This document shows, in pieces, positions 8,068 to 16,765 of a DNA stretch of 64,000 nt (positions are counted from its first letter, which is position 1; each line of letters opens with the position of its first letter). Location of the stretch: NCBI RefSeq assembly GCF_965204935.1, contig NZ_CBDBFO010000002.1; one strand, written 5' to 3'. A model generated the notes under the pieces. The model had not been told where the DNA came from. It worked only from the letters and a program-made list of their open reading frames with translations, and searched no databases. The position numbers and the translations under genes are program-made. This stretch comes from Hoeflea_A sp965204935. GTDB taxonomy: Bacteria; Pseudomonadota; Alphaproteobacteria; Rhizobiales; Rhizobiaceae.

Positions 8068-11000
8068 TTACTCCGCCGCAAGTCGCACAGTGGCGCGTTC
8101 AATGCCACCCTCTTCCGTGCCAGTATGCTCTGCCTCCCGGAAACGGCCACGGTAGACCAGAGAAAAGGCCGCCGGCGTGAAATAGAAGGAAACCACCGTC
8201 GAAAGCAGCACGCCGCCGGCGACCGCTACGGCGAAGGGCGGCCAGAAGGCGCCGCCGCCAAGGATCAGCGGCAGAAAGCCGCCAAAGGTGGTAACCGTCG
8301 TCGAGATGATATGCCGGCTTGATCCGGTAACGACCTCCGCCATTGCATCGCGGTCCCCCTGACTGGCCCCCGGATCGCGTTGAAGACCGGTCAGAATGAT
8401 GATTGCCGCATTGATCGACACGCCGATGGAGCCGATAACGCCGATGATGGCCTGAATCCCGAAGGGAAACTGCATGACGGCCAGTGCCAGCAGCGACAAT
8501 CCGGCCGATAGAACGGACACGACCAGCGTGACAACGGTCAGCCGGAACGAATTGAACGTCAGGACGATCGTGGCGATCGACAGGGTCACGATCAGACCAA
8601 CGGAGGCCAGCAGATTGCCGACTGTGTTGGAACGCGCGTCACTGTCGCCACCAAGCGACATCGTGTATCCGGCGGGGAGCGCGAAGCCTGATGCGTCAAG
8701 TGCCGCCAGAACGTCCTGAAGGGCTTCCTCCGGAAGCACTCCGGGTACGATAAACGCCTGTACCGTATTCTCCCGAATCCCGTCAGTGCGCGTAATTACA
8801 CTTTCAGAGGGTTCGATCACCGGTTTTGCCAACTCGGACAGGGGGACTGCAGGAAACGCTCCCGTTGCCGAGACTGCGGCGGCATCCGGCAAAAGGATCG
8901 GCATCGTCGCGATCGCGTCAAGGTCGGAGCGAATGTCGTCACCAAGCCGGACGCGTACCGGCAATTGCTCCGTACCCTCGACCAGCGAACCCCCGGTGAT
9001 TCCAACAAGCGCGGTGTCGAGTTGCGCTGCGATATCGGCGACGTCGAGCCCCAACAGGCGGGCTTTCACCTCGTCAATTTGGAAGCGGATCTGCGGGCTG
9101 CCCCCGTTGACGCTGGCGCGTGCCTGTTTCACCAGGTCCAGATTCGCCATGGTCGCCCGCAATTCATCACCGCGGTCTCGCAGGACAGAGATGTCCTGTC
9201 CCTGTATCTTGACCTCGACGGGTGCCGCGACGGGCGGACCTTGCACGAGGCCACGCACGATGACCTGCCCATCCGGATAATCGATATCGAGACGCGCCTG
9301 CAGATCGCCGACCAGCCGCGCCGCATCGGACGCTGTCTCGGTCGTGACCATTGCCTGCGCGAAACCCGGCTCCTGCGATCGGTTGCCCACAATATTGTAA
9401 TAAAAAGCCGGGGCTGACTCGCCTATGGTCCAGTAAACGCTCCTGACTCCAGCATCATTGCGCAGGGTTGAATCGACTTCCTGCACCGTCCTGGTTGTGG
9501 TTGTGATCGACGTACCGCCCGGCATGTCGATCTCGATGTAGAACTGGTTTCGGTCGACACCGGGGAAGAACTGTGCAGTCAGTGTCGGGAAGGCCGCGAA
9601 ACCTAGGACCGGCAGAACCAGCGCGAGCGCGATCGAGCGGACCGGATTGGCAACGGAAAGGCGAATGGACCTCCGGAAAAGCCGGGTGAGCATTGGGATG
9701 CTGATGCCGCGGCTCAGCATGGTTGCGTCTTTTTGGCTGGGCAGCACCCAGCCGGCAACGGCGGGTGTCACAGTGAGCGCCACAAACAGCGACCAGAACA
9801 GCATCAGGACCACCGCGATAGCAATCGCCCCGACGAAATCTCCGGCGGGGCCCGGCAGCAGAATCATCGGCATGAAGGCCAACGCTGTCGTTACGGTGGA
9901 AGCCAACAAGGGCGCTGCAAGCCTGCGCACCGCGTCGCCCACGGCATTGACGCGCGCCATTCCATCCTGAAGGCGCCGACGGATTTCGTCTGTCATGACA
10001 ATGGCTGCGTCCACCAGCAGTCCCAGGGCTACGATGAGCCCGGTGACAGACATCTGGTGAATCGGCAATCCGATCATGTTCATGGTTGCCAGTGTCGCCA
10101 GAGAAACCACTGGCAGAACCAGCGCGACGATCGCCGCCGCCCGGACGCCAAGCGTTACGAACAGCACCGCGACAACAAGCGCAACGCCGATCGCCATGTT
10201 TATCCCGACTTCATTGAGGCGGTCGGAGGTGTAGCCGCTCTGGTCGAACAGCAGCAATTCGCGGACGCCAATGGGAACGCTATCGGCCCCCGCTGCAAGT
10301 TCGTCGCGCACGAAACCCATCCAACGGTCGATTTGCACGCCGTCCTGCGCGAGAACGCCGATCAGCACGGCGGGCATTCCATCGGCGATGGCCATCGTCG
10401 AATGCGGTTCGCGGGCGCCACGGTCGATCGTCGCGATATCACTGAGCGATACCACCGCGCCATCGGCATTCTCCCTCAGGACAATGCCGCGGATGCGGTC
10501 AAGCGTCTCGATTTCGCCACTCACTCCGATTGTCAGATCGACAGCCGATTGCAGCCGACCCGATTGAACCTTGCCATCGGCTTCGGCAACGCGTTGCGAT
10601 ATCTCAGCAGCGCTCAAGCCGAGCGCAGCGGCCTTGTCCATGTCGACGGCAACGAGAATTTCCTCGTCCGGCTGGCCGAAATAGTCGACAGCCCGCGTCG
10701 ACGGGATCGAACGCAGACGGTCCCCCAACAACTCGGCATGGCGCGACAGGATCGTTTTCGGATAATCCGGGTCTTCCGCCGCCACCGCGATGACCGCCGA
10801 GTAGGCGGAAATGCCCTCGGCGTTGAAGTCGGGGGCAAGTACGCCGGCGGGAAACCTTTGTCGTGCATCCTCGACTGCATCGCGCGCCTCGGCCCAGACC
10901 TGCTCGATCGTCGCCTCGTCAAGGGTTTCGAGAAGTTCGACCGACACCACCGAGACACCGGAACGCGACACCGATGTAATTTCATCCACCTCGGCGATCT

Positions 11001-11211
11001 TGCGCAGTTCCTCCTCGATTTCAGCGGTCACCAATGATTCCACCCTTTCGGGGTCGGCACCGGGAAACTGGGTGGTGACCGAGGCGAAGAGATTGGTGAT
11101 TGTCGGGTCTTCCTGGCGGCCGAGCGACAGGAAAGACGACAGACCGGCAGTCACCAGCACCAGGATGATGAGGGCTACAAGACGCGGTTGTCGAAATGTC
11201 AGTGTTTCCAT
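8068..11211 (-). CDS. RND-family multidrug efflux permease
   Basis: Proton-driven inner-membrane exporter of 1047 residues, full length for an AcrB/MexF-like RND pump. The N-terminal membrane helix (RQPRLVALIILVLVTAGL) is followed by a first large periplasmic loop, a block of membrane helices containing GLLVDAAIVMTDEIRRRLQ near residue 400, a second loop, and a second helix block ending with a GGVLLSTVVSFYFTPAAF stretch. The adaptor gene lies 12 bases upstream on the same strand; no outer-membrane channel gene is present, so a TolC-like protein would come from elsewhere. The divergent TetR gene at 12473 is the likely repressor. Substrates are unknown. Confidence 0.92.
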   Translation of the reverse strand: METLTFRQPRLVALIILVLVTAGLSSFLSLGRQEDPTITNLFASVTTQFPGADPERVESLVTAEIEEELRKIAEVDEITSVSRSGVSVVSVELLETLDEATIEQVWAEARDAVEDARQRFPAGVLAPDFNAEGISAYSAVIAVAAEDPDYPKTILSRHAELLGDRLRSIPSTRAVDYFGQPDEEILVAVDMDKAAALGLSAAEISQRVAEADGKVQSGRLQSAVDLTIGVSGEIETLDRIRGIVLRENADGAVVSLSDIATIDRGAREPHSTMAIADGMPAVLIGVLAQDGVQIDRWMGFVRDELAAGADSVPIGVRELLLFDQSGYTSDRLNEVGINMAIGVALVVAVLFVTLGVRAAAIVALVLPVVSLATLATMNMIGLPIHQMSVTGLIVALGLLVDAAIVMTDEIRRRLQDGMARVNAVGDAVRRLAAPLLASTVTTALAFMPMILLPGPAGDFVGAIAIAVVLMLFWSLFVALTVTPAVAGWVLPSQKDATMLSRGISIPMLTRLFRRSIRLSVANPVRSIALALVLPVLGFAAFPTLTAQFFPGVDRNQFYIEIDMPGGTSITTTTRTVQEVDSTLRNDAGVRSVYWTIGESAPAFYYNIVGNRSQEPGFAQAMVTTETASDAARLVGDLQARLDIDYPDGQVIVRGLVQGPPVAAPVEVKIQGQDISVLRDRGDELRATMANLDLVKQARASVNGGSPQIRFQIDEVKARLLGLDVADIAAQLDTALVGITGGSLVEGTEQLPVRVRLGDDIRSDLDAIATMPILLPDAAAVSATGAFPAVPLSELAKPVIEPSESVITRTDGIRENTVQAFIVPGVLPEEALQDVLAALDASGFALPAGYTMSLGGDSDARSNTVGNLLASVGLIVTLSIATIVLTFNSFRLTVVTLVVSVLSAGLSLLALAVMQFPFGIQAIIGVIGSIGVSINAAIIILTGLQRDPGASQGDRDAMAEVVTGSSRHIISTTVTTFGGFLPLILGGGAFWPPFAVAVAGGVLLSTVVSFYFTPAAFSLVYRGRFREAEHTGTEEGGIERATVRLAAE

Positions 11212-11223
11212 GGCCGGTCTCCG

Positions 11224-12384
11224 TCAATCGGCCTCGGACAACGAAACACGCTGTCCTACGGTGACACGGTGCGGACCCTGATCGATCACGACTGTTCCAT
11301 CCGGAAACACGCCGCGGACGAACACCCGGTGACCGTCGGCATGGAGGACTTCGACAATTGCCTGGCGCACCAGATGCTGGTTATCGGCGACAAGCAACGT
11401 CCATTGTCCACGCCCGCCCTCTTTGAGGGCTGTCGCGGGAACCCATAAACCGGCCGCTTCCACAAACGCGCTAACATACAACCGTGCGGTCTGACCAAAG
11501 GCGACGTTCACCGCGTCGGTAAGTTCGAACAGCGCGGTGCGGGTTCTGGTCAGGGGATCGATATCGGGGCGCAGCGTCGCCAGGCTTGCCGCATAATGCC
11601 TCGTGCCAATCTTGATGCGGACATCCGCCAGCAGCGACGTGTCAACGTCAAGCGGCACGCCGATCCTGACCTGCGGCGCGGCGGCTTCGACCAAACCCAG
11701 AAAGGCCTGGCCGGCACCCAGCGTCTCGCCGCCATCGACCCGTCTGTCCGTGACGCGTCCGGCAAACGGTGCCCGGATACTGGATTTTTCGATCCGCAGA
11801 TTGACGTCGTACATCGATGCATCGAGTTCACTGCGCCGTGAGAGCAACTCGTCCTGGCGGGCAACGGCCTCATCCAGCCGCGCCCGGCTGGCGAAACCCT
11901 GCCCGTTCAGCTCCGTATTTCGGGTGACGGTCTTTTGGGCAAATCCGAGCTGCGCCTCAACCGCATCGCGCGATGCCTTCAGGCGGTCCTTTTCGGCCTC
12001 CAGCAGCGCTGTGTCGAGCGTTGCAAGGACCTGTCCCTCGAAAACCATGTCCCCTTCATCGACCAGTATCTGCTCGAGCTTGCCGCCGAGCTCAAATGAA
12101 ATGTCAGCCTGTCTCTGCGCCTCGACCTGGCCGATAAATACGCGGTCCACCGCATAGCCGGATTCAAGCAGAATCGGGCGCGCGGAAACCGTTGTAACAG
12201 CGGCGGCTGCAGGGGCCGGTACTGCCTCAGCCCGGCGCGTCAACTCGGCCGATCCGAGATACACGGCCGCTATGGCGACGGCGATGAAGCAGACAGTCAC
12301 ACCCAGTCTCGCTGCAAGTCGAGAAAGACCCCTCAGACGTGTTTCGGGCGGCTTCGCCGAGGGAAGTCGATCTGGCTCGGACAT
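11224..12384 (-). CDS. RND efflux periplasmic adaptor (membrane fusion protein)
   Basis: 386 residues that link the RND pump to an outer-membrane channel. One N-terminal membrane anchor lies around residues 25-45. The first half of the lipoyl domain (ISFELGGKLEQILVDEGDMVFEGQVLATLD) is followed by an alpha-helical hairpin (about 125-205) and the second half of the lipoyl domain (SSIRAPFAGRVTDRRVDGGE). Beta-barrel and membrane-proximal domains complete the protein. First gene of a two-gene operon whose start faces the TetR gene; a palindrome lies between the two starts. Confidence 0.9.
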   Translation of the reverse strand: MSEPDRLPSAKPPETRLRGLSRLAARLGVTVCFIAVAIAAVYLGSAELTRRAEAVPAPAAAAVTTVSARPILLESGYAVDRVFIGQVEAQRQADISFELGGKLEQILVDEGDMVFEGQVLATLDTALLEAEKDRLKASRDAVEAQLGFAQKTVTRNTELNGQGFASRARLDEAVARQDELLSRRSELDASMYDVNLRIEKSSIRAPFAGRVTDRRVDGGETLGAGQAFLGLVEAAAPQVRIGVPLDVDTSLLADVRIKIGTRHYAASLATLRPDIDPLTRTRTALFELTDAVNVAFGQTARLYVSAFVEAAGLWVPATALKEGGRGQWTLLVADNQHLVRQAIVEVLHADGHRVFVRGVFPDGTVVIDQGPHRVTVGQRVSLSEAD

Positions 12385-12412
12385 CGGAATTCCTCTGTAA
12401 AGTTAGCACGAA

Positions 12413-12424
12413 TAACATATGTTA
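12413..12424. promoter_or_regulatory. Palindromic operator in the efflux/TetR intergenic region
   Basis: TAACATATGTTA is a perfect 12-base palindrome in the 88-base gap between the adaptor gene and the divergent TetR gene. On the minus strand TTGTCA (12443-12438) and TATGTT (12419-12414), 18 bases apart, form a plausible promoter for the pump operon, so the palindrome covers its -10 region. That is the usual place for a TetR-type repressor site. Assignment to the adjacent regulator is inference. Confidence 0.55.
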
Positions 12425-12472
12425 ATTGTTCTCACTTTGACAAGTATTACGTGATCTGCCAAAGGATGGATC

Positions 12473-13102
12473 ATGGGAACCGAGCAAAAAAATCGAGTCG
12501 CGGAACAGCCGACCGGCCTCAAAAAAGGCTATCACCACGGTGATCTGCACGCAGCGCTGATCGAAGCGACCAGGAAACTCGTCGAGGAAAAGGGGCCGGA
12601 CAGTTTCTCGGTGTCGGATGCGTGTCGGCTGGCCGGCGTATCGACGGCAGCACCCTACAAGCACTTCAAGGACAAAACCGACATGCTTGTCGCGGCGGTG
12701 CTGGAGGCCATGGCCAGACATCGCGACAGCATGAAAGCCGCGCTGGAGGGAATTCCCGAAGGTTCACACCAGCGGATCACGGCGATCGGCATGGAATATG
12801 TCGCCTTTGCGCTGCGTGAACCCGGCATGTTCCGCCTGAAATTCGGTGGTTTCACGGATCGCGAAACCGACCCGCGCCTCGAAGAGGGCGGGCAGCAGAT
12901 GTTCGGTATTCTGCTGACCGAGGTTGCCGGCTGTCTCGGCGAGGCGGAGGTGACCGAGGATGTCCGACGCCGCAGCTTCATGCTGTGGAGCTTCGTCCAC
13001 GGCCTGTCTTTTATCCTTTACGATCAGCAGCTTGCCAGTAAGGGTGGAGCGATCGAGCTGCGCGACTTGCTGGAAGACGTGACGGAAAGAATGCTCGCCT
13101 GA
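12473..13102 (+). CDS. TetR/AcrR-family regulator, probable repressor of the efflux operon
   Basis: 209 residues. The N-terminus has the subfamily signature KKGYHHGDLHAALIEAT, then the HTH helices (DSFSVSDACRLAGVS and APYKHFKDKTDMLVAAV, residues about 42-80). The C-terminal half is a helical ligand domain. ATG 12473 follows AAAGGATGGATC. Divergent placement against an RND adaptor-permease pair matches the AcrR/AcrAB arrangement, so repression of the pump relieved by a substrate is the expected mode. Only 16 bases after its stop lies the remnant of a usg 5' end. Confidence 0.9.
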   Translation: MGTEQKNRVAEQPTGLKKGYHHGDLHAALIEATRKLVEEKGPDSFSVSDACRLAGVSTAAPYKHFKDKTDMLVAAVLEAMARHRDSMKAALEGIPEGSHQRITAIGMEYVAFALREPGMFRLKFGGFTDRETDPRLEEGGQQMFGILLTEVAGCLGEAEVTEDVRRRSFMLWSFVHGLSFILYDQQLASKGGAIELRDLLEDVTERMLA

Positions 13103-13118
13103 TCGTGGCATTTGCATT

Positions 13119-13182
13119 GACCGGAAAGCATCGACTCCATATCCGTCGCTTTCATCCATGCCAACGAATCACAATTCGTCCA
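13119..13182 (-). pseudogene. Remnant of a usg 5' end
   Basis: The minus strand of this stretch aligns with 7824-7901, the start region of usg. Over 41 consecutive bases 36 are identical, followed after a 15-base deletion by a second shared block (CCAACGAATCA). Read as protein it gives DSLAWMKATDMESMLSGQ against DSLEVHSEEWMKATEMELMLSGHG, so the deletion is in frame and removes the GGAGGA region. Similarity stops after about 13 codons of usg, next to the TetR gene end. It is a decayed fragment and cannot encode Usg. Confidence 0.7.
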
Positions 13183-13326
13183 ATGATCTGACGGCCTGCG
13201 CATCAAACGGATTTGATATCCGAGACCGCTGGGTATTGAAACCGTTGTCCAGAGTTGCAGGTATGATTGAATCACCGCGCTAACCCCCGGATAAATCGCG
13301 AACGCACCGCCCATGGAAATCAACGC

Positions 13327-14082
13327 ATGAACACTGTTGACCTTCCCAAATTCCCGACCCGCCATGGCTACATGAGCGAGAAGATTCAGCACGCCTACAT
13401 CGCCACGGCAATCGAGAAGGGATTGCTGCCCTCCTATGCGCGTCGGCTGCCCGAGGTTGTATCGCTGACTGCCCCCAGCGACATCTCGAAGCCTATTCAG
13501 TTCTGGCAGCTCTACTCGGTTCTCGGGGAAGATCCGATTGTCGGCATCGTGCACAGGTTCTACGACCGCGTCTTTGCGGATGAACCATGGTTCACGTCCG
13601 TCTTTCAGCGCGTTGGCGGGCTCGGCCATCATGTCGCCACCCAGGCGTCGATGTGGGTCGATGTGATGGGCGGCGGACCCTATTATCACGGCGAGGAGTT
13701 CCGGCTGAGCTTTCATCATCGGCACAATGCAATGGCGCTGATGAACGACAAAGGCGCGGAGCGGTGGGTCAAACTGATGCGCAACACGCTTGATGCCTCA
13801 TCGGACCTCATGTCGGATGATCCGCGCGTGCGAACCAGCATCAATACATTTCTGGCCTACTTCATGACCAAATACGCGGATGAGCACGCATTTGAGGATC
13901 GTCATATTTTTGGTGAGACGAACGGTCCGCTCAAACGCCGGATCAACTTCATGAATATGACGACAGAAGCGATTGAAGCCTTGAGCGAGCAGGAACTCAG
14001 GGATGCGCTGGCGGAACAAGGAGTCGACGTTTCGCGATATCCGGACAAACAAGCGATGGTCAGCAAGGCCTTGATGATTTGA
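13327..14082 (+). CDS. Globin-domain protein (truncated-hemoglobin type)
   Basis: 251 residues with a haem-globin domain near residues 60-160: FWQLYSVLGEDPIVGIVHRFYDRVF at the start, MWVDVMGGGPYYHGEEF in the middle, then RLSFHHRHNAMAL carrying the likely proximal histidine (one of H130-H133) and WVKLMRNTLDAS. This pattern is closest to group II truncated globins, usually only about 130 residues. Here there are about 55 extra N-terminal residues and about 90 C-terminal, the latter ending in a short helical motif (ALSEQELRDALAEQGVDVSRYP). ATG 13327 lacks a strong ribosome site. It converges with the CDGSH gene; a shared role in oxygen, NO or redox sensing is inference. Confidence 0.75.
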   Translation: MNTVDLPKFPTRHGYMSEKIQHAYIATAIEKGLLPSYARRLPEVVSLTAPSDISKPIQFWQLYSVLGEDPIVGIVHRFYDRVFADEPWFTSVFQRVGGLGHHVATQASMWVDVMGGGPYYHGEEFRLSFHHRHNAMALMNDKGAERWVKLMRNTLDASSDLMSDDPRVRTSINTFLAYFMTKYADEHAFEDRHIFGETNGPLKRRINFMNMTTEAIEALSEQELRDALAEQGVDVSRYPDKQAMVSKALMI

Positions 14083-14155
14083 CGGCCCCAACGCTTACGG
14101 TTGATACCCAGCCCAGGTCCGATCCGAGGCAGCGGTGCCAAAAGGAACGCTTGCC

Positions 14156-14788
14156 CTATGCGCCGTCGGTCCATCCCTCGTCCGAATGCGTCCCGTCGCA
14201 AAACGGCTTGTTGCCGGATTTGCCGCAGCGACACAGGACGTATTTCTTCTCGGACTGTCCGTCGGCCCAGTAGCCGGCCTCGACCGGTATGTTGCAAACA
14301 CGGTAGGGACCGTCCTTCTCGATGGTGATGCTCACGGCCGCATCCGTCAGCGTCTCGCCCTCACCGCCCGTTTCGCTGTAGCGGAGCGCGCCGGACGGGC
14401 AGGCCCGCATGACCTCGCGTATCTCTTCGAGGGTTCCGTTGTCCGGCTGTATCCAGGGTTTCTGGCTGGTGTTGAAAACAGATGCGGCGCGGCGACCGCA
14501 CTCACCCGCGTGAGAGCACAGGAGCGGGCTGTAGTAGATGGTCACCTCGGCACCCTGATAGGCACGGACCTTGTCCTTGTCCGCAACGTCGGAAGCGGCA
14601 CTGTCGAAACCATTTTCCTTGTGCGAGCCGTCACAGAACGGCTTGTTCGAGGAGCCACCGCATCGGCACAGCGCCATCACCGGCTTGCACTCGGCCTCCG
14701 TCCCATCGGCAAGTTGAAGATTGCCGAGGTTCTTGACCACGAGCGGTCCGTTTTCACGCTGTTCGATTGTAACCTTGCCGTCGCTCAC
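14156..14788 (-). CDS. CDGSH iron-sulfur protein with two CDGSH motifs and a central ferredoxin-like domain
   Basis: 210 residues, three modules. CDGSH motif 1 has C41, C43, C52 and H56 (CRCGGSSNKPFCDGSH); CDGSH motif 2 near the C-terminus has C186, C188, C197 and H201 (CRCGKSGNKPFCDGTH). Each is a complete three-Cys one-His [2Fe-2S] ligand set. Between them is a divergent 4Fe-4S domain of the Fer4_19 type with C91, C97 and C130 (YYSPLLCSHAGECG and MRACPSGAL). No signal or membrane segment, so cytoplasmic. The role is probably electron transfer or cluster handling; no partner enzyme is obvious. It converges with the globin gene. Confidence 0.88.
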   Translation of the reverse strand: MSDGKVTIEQRENGPLVVKNLGNLQLADGTEAECKPVMALCRCGGSSNKPFCDGSHKENGFDSAASDVADKDKVRAYQGAEVTIYYSPLLCSHAGECGRRAASVFNTSQKPWIQPDNGTLEEIREVMRACPSGALRYSETGGEGETLTDAAVSITIEKDGPYRVCNIPVEAGYWADGQSEKKYVLCRCGKSGNKPFCDGTHSDEGWTDGA

Positions 14789-14940
14789 TGCCTTGCCTCC
14801 TTGTCAGCTGGGTGTGATGACCGATGTCCCGGCGGTGGCCGATGGAATGGATCCAATACGCCCCCGCCCAAAGGGAGCATATATTGCAGCGTGGCCGCAA
14901 GGACAGTCTGCACGACAGGCTGTCGAAAGCCGTCGCGCTG

Positions 14941-15603
14941 CTAGAGCGCCGCGCCCAATTCGGCATGGTTCTCGAACACCTGATGGGCGCCTGCCCCGTT
15001 CAGCCTCTCCGCCAGCCCGTCATCGGCATGACCGCCACCGGTGAAGCCCCAAACGGTCATGCCGGCGGCAAGACCACCCTTTACGCCGTTGATGCTGTCT
15101 TCGATGACGAGGCAGCCGCCGGGATCAGCGCCCAGCTTTTTTGCCGCCATCAAAAAGAGATCCGGGGCCGGCTTGCCACGCGCCACCTGCCCGGCGTGAT
15201 AGATATGCGGCTCGAAATGACGCCTGAGCCCGGTGACGTCGAGCTTGATCGCCAGCGTGTCCGGCGCGCTTGAGGTCGCAATCGCCTTGGGGCCCTCGAA
15301 ACCGGCGATCACGGCTTCAATGCCTTCGATGACCTGCAGTTCCGTTTTCAGGCGGGCGATCGAATCATTGCGCAGGGCAGGTCCGAAATCTGCCGGAAGC
15401 GGCGCGTCCTTCCTTGCCCTGTGATCACGGTCGAGTTCGGCAAGAAAGTCATCCGCGTTGAGTCCCATGAAGCGGCGCTGATATTCAACCGGCTCATAGT
15501 CAAGACCGATGCGCGACAGGTGCTCGCGCTCGACCTCGTGATAGATGACCTCCGAATCCACCAGCACGCCGTCGCAGTCGAAAATGATGGCGGAAAATGT
15601 CAT
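14941..15603 (-). CDS. HAD-superfamily hydrolase (phosphatase or phosphomutase-like)
   Basis: 220 residues. HAD motif I (IIFDCDGVLVDSEV, nucleophile in the first ten residues or so), motif II serine in AIATSSAPDT (about residue 115), motif III lysine in ARGKPAPDLF (about 150) and motif IV acids in CLVIEDSINGV (about 172) are all intact. The small helical cap between motifs I and II is that of the beta-phosphoglucomutase/phosphoglycolate phosphatase group. I chose ATG 15603 because it stands directly before motif I. Substrate unknown; it is a single gene next to the purine block without clear linkage. Confidence 0.88.
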   Translation of the reverse strand: MTFSAIIFDCDGVLVDSEVIYHEVEREHLSRIGLDYEPVEYQRRFMGLNADDFLAELDRDHRARKDAPLPADFGPALRNDSIARLKTELQVIEGIEAVIAGFEGPKAIATSSAPDTLAIKLDVTGLRRHFEPHIYHAGQVARGKPAPDLFLMAAKKLGADPGGCLVIEDSINGVKGGLAAGMTVWGFTGGGHADDGLAERLNGAGAHQVFENHAELGAAL

Positions 15604-15741
15604 GAAAGATTCTCTCTTCAATCAGTCAAATGTGGCGGCTAGACTCGGGAGAAAGAATCGCCCCTCGCCCGACTAGGCAGCATGACGGCGATGGGTGCAA
15701 CAGGTTTTTTGGCTCCGGCCCCGAATGGGCGATCGCCGCCC

Positions 15742-16656
15742 CTACTGCAAAGCGGCGCGGATCATCTTCTGGCAGCGGGCCGCCATGAAATCAATGAAGA
15801 GCCGCAGCTTCGGATCCTGGAAATCCTTGTGTGGAAAAATGACCGCGAGCTTTGCCGGAACAGGCGGATTGTCCGGCAGCACCGTCACAAGCTGACCCGA
15901 ATTGATGAATCGCTGGACCTCGAAGCGGGGCTTATTGACAATACCGTGGCCGGCGAGCGCCCATTCCATCAGGACATCACCGTCATCGGAATCGAAGACG
16001 CCGCTGACCTCGACCTTGCGCACGCCTTCCGGCGTCTGCAGCGACCAGACGAATTCGCTGGAACCCGGAAACCGTAGAAGCAGGCAGTTGTGGTCGTCCC
16101 TCAATAGCGCATCGATGCTTTCCGGCATGCCCGCCTTCTTGATGTAGTCGGGGGACGCACACAGCACCCGGTCGCAATCCATGATGCCGCGCATGCGCAG
16201 GGACGAGTCCTCGATAACACCCAGCCGGAAGGCCAGGTCAATGCTTTCCTTCAGGATGTCGACATTGTGGTCGGACAGGCGCAGGCGCACCTCGATATCG
16301 GGGTACTGCTCATGGAACTCCGGGATGCCGGATGCAATGAAACGCCGGCCGAAGCCAAGCGGAGCGGTCACCCGTATAACCCCCTTCGGCTGGCCCGAAA
16401 CCGAAGCGATCGAAGCCTCGGCATCCTCGACGGCCTGGATGATCCGGCCAGCGCCGCGATAGAAGATCTTGCCATGCTCCGTCGGCGTCAGCTGACGCGT
16501 CGTGCGATTGAAAAGCCGCACACCAAGGTATTTCTCCAGCTCCTTGACACGGTTGCTGGCAACGGCCGGTGAAATGCGCAGATCACGCCCAGCCGCCGAC
16601 AGGTTGCCGAGCTCGACAACCCGCAGGAACACCTTGATATTTTCAAAGTACGACAT
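15742..16656 (-). CDS. LysR-family transcriptional regulator
   Basis: 304 residues. The winged helix-turn-helix is at the N-terminus (MSYFENIKVFLRVVELGNLS, then ISPAVASNRVKELEKYLGVRLFNRTTRQ, residues 1-58), followed by a periplasmic-binding-like effector domain starting near PKGVIRVTAPLGFG (about 90). It is divergent from puuD with a 109-base spacer, the usual arrangement of a LysR regulator and its target, so control of puuD-guaD is plausible. The effector is not predictable; a purine or urate intermediate would fit the context. Confidence 0.88.
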   Translation of the reverse strand: MSYFENIKVFLRVVELGNLSAAGRDLRISPAVASNRVKELEKYLGVRLFNRTTRQLTPTEHGKIFYRGAGRIIQAVEDAEASIASVSGQPKGVIRVTAPLGFGRRFIASGIPEFHEQYPDIEVRLRLSDHNVDILKESIDLAFRLGVIEDSSLRMRGIMDCDRVLCASPDYIKKAGMPESIDALLRDDHNCLLLRFPGSSEFVWSLQTPEGVRKVEVSGVFDSDDGDVLMEWALAGHGIVNKPRFEVQRFINSGQLVTVLPDNPPVPAKLAVIFPHKDFQDPKLRLFIDFMAARCQKMIRAALQ

Positions 16657-16661
16657 AGGAC

Positions 16662-16673
16662 AATCCTAGGATT
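16662..16673. promoter_or_regulatory. Palindrome between the LysR gene and puuD
   Basis: AATCCTAGGATT is a perfect 12-base palindrome 6 bases upstream of the LysR start codon in the lysR-puuD spacer. It could be an autoregulatory or activation site, but LysR proteins usually bind longer T-N11-A sites, and the function is unproven. Confidence 0.3.
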
Positions 16674-16765
16674 ATTTAGAAAATTTTGAAAGTCATCCGG
16701 CGACTTGCGGCTTTTTTTTAAAGCCCGCCGGCGTCAGAATACGGCAAACGACAGGGGAAACTCGC

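Noticed and set aside
9733..11037. 434-codon open frame on the plus strand
   Set aside because: Antisense to the RND permease; composition rich in His, Arg and Gln typical of shadow frames.
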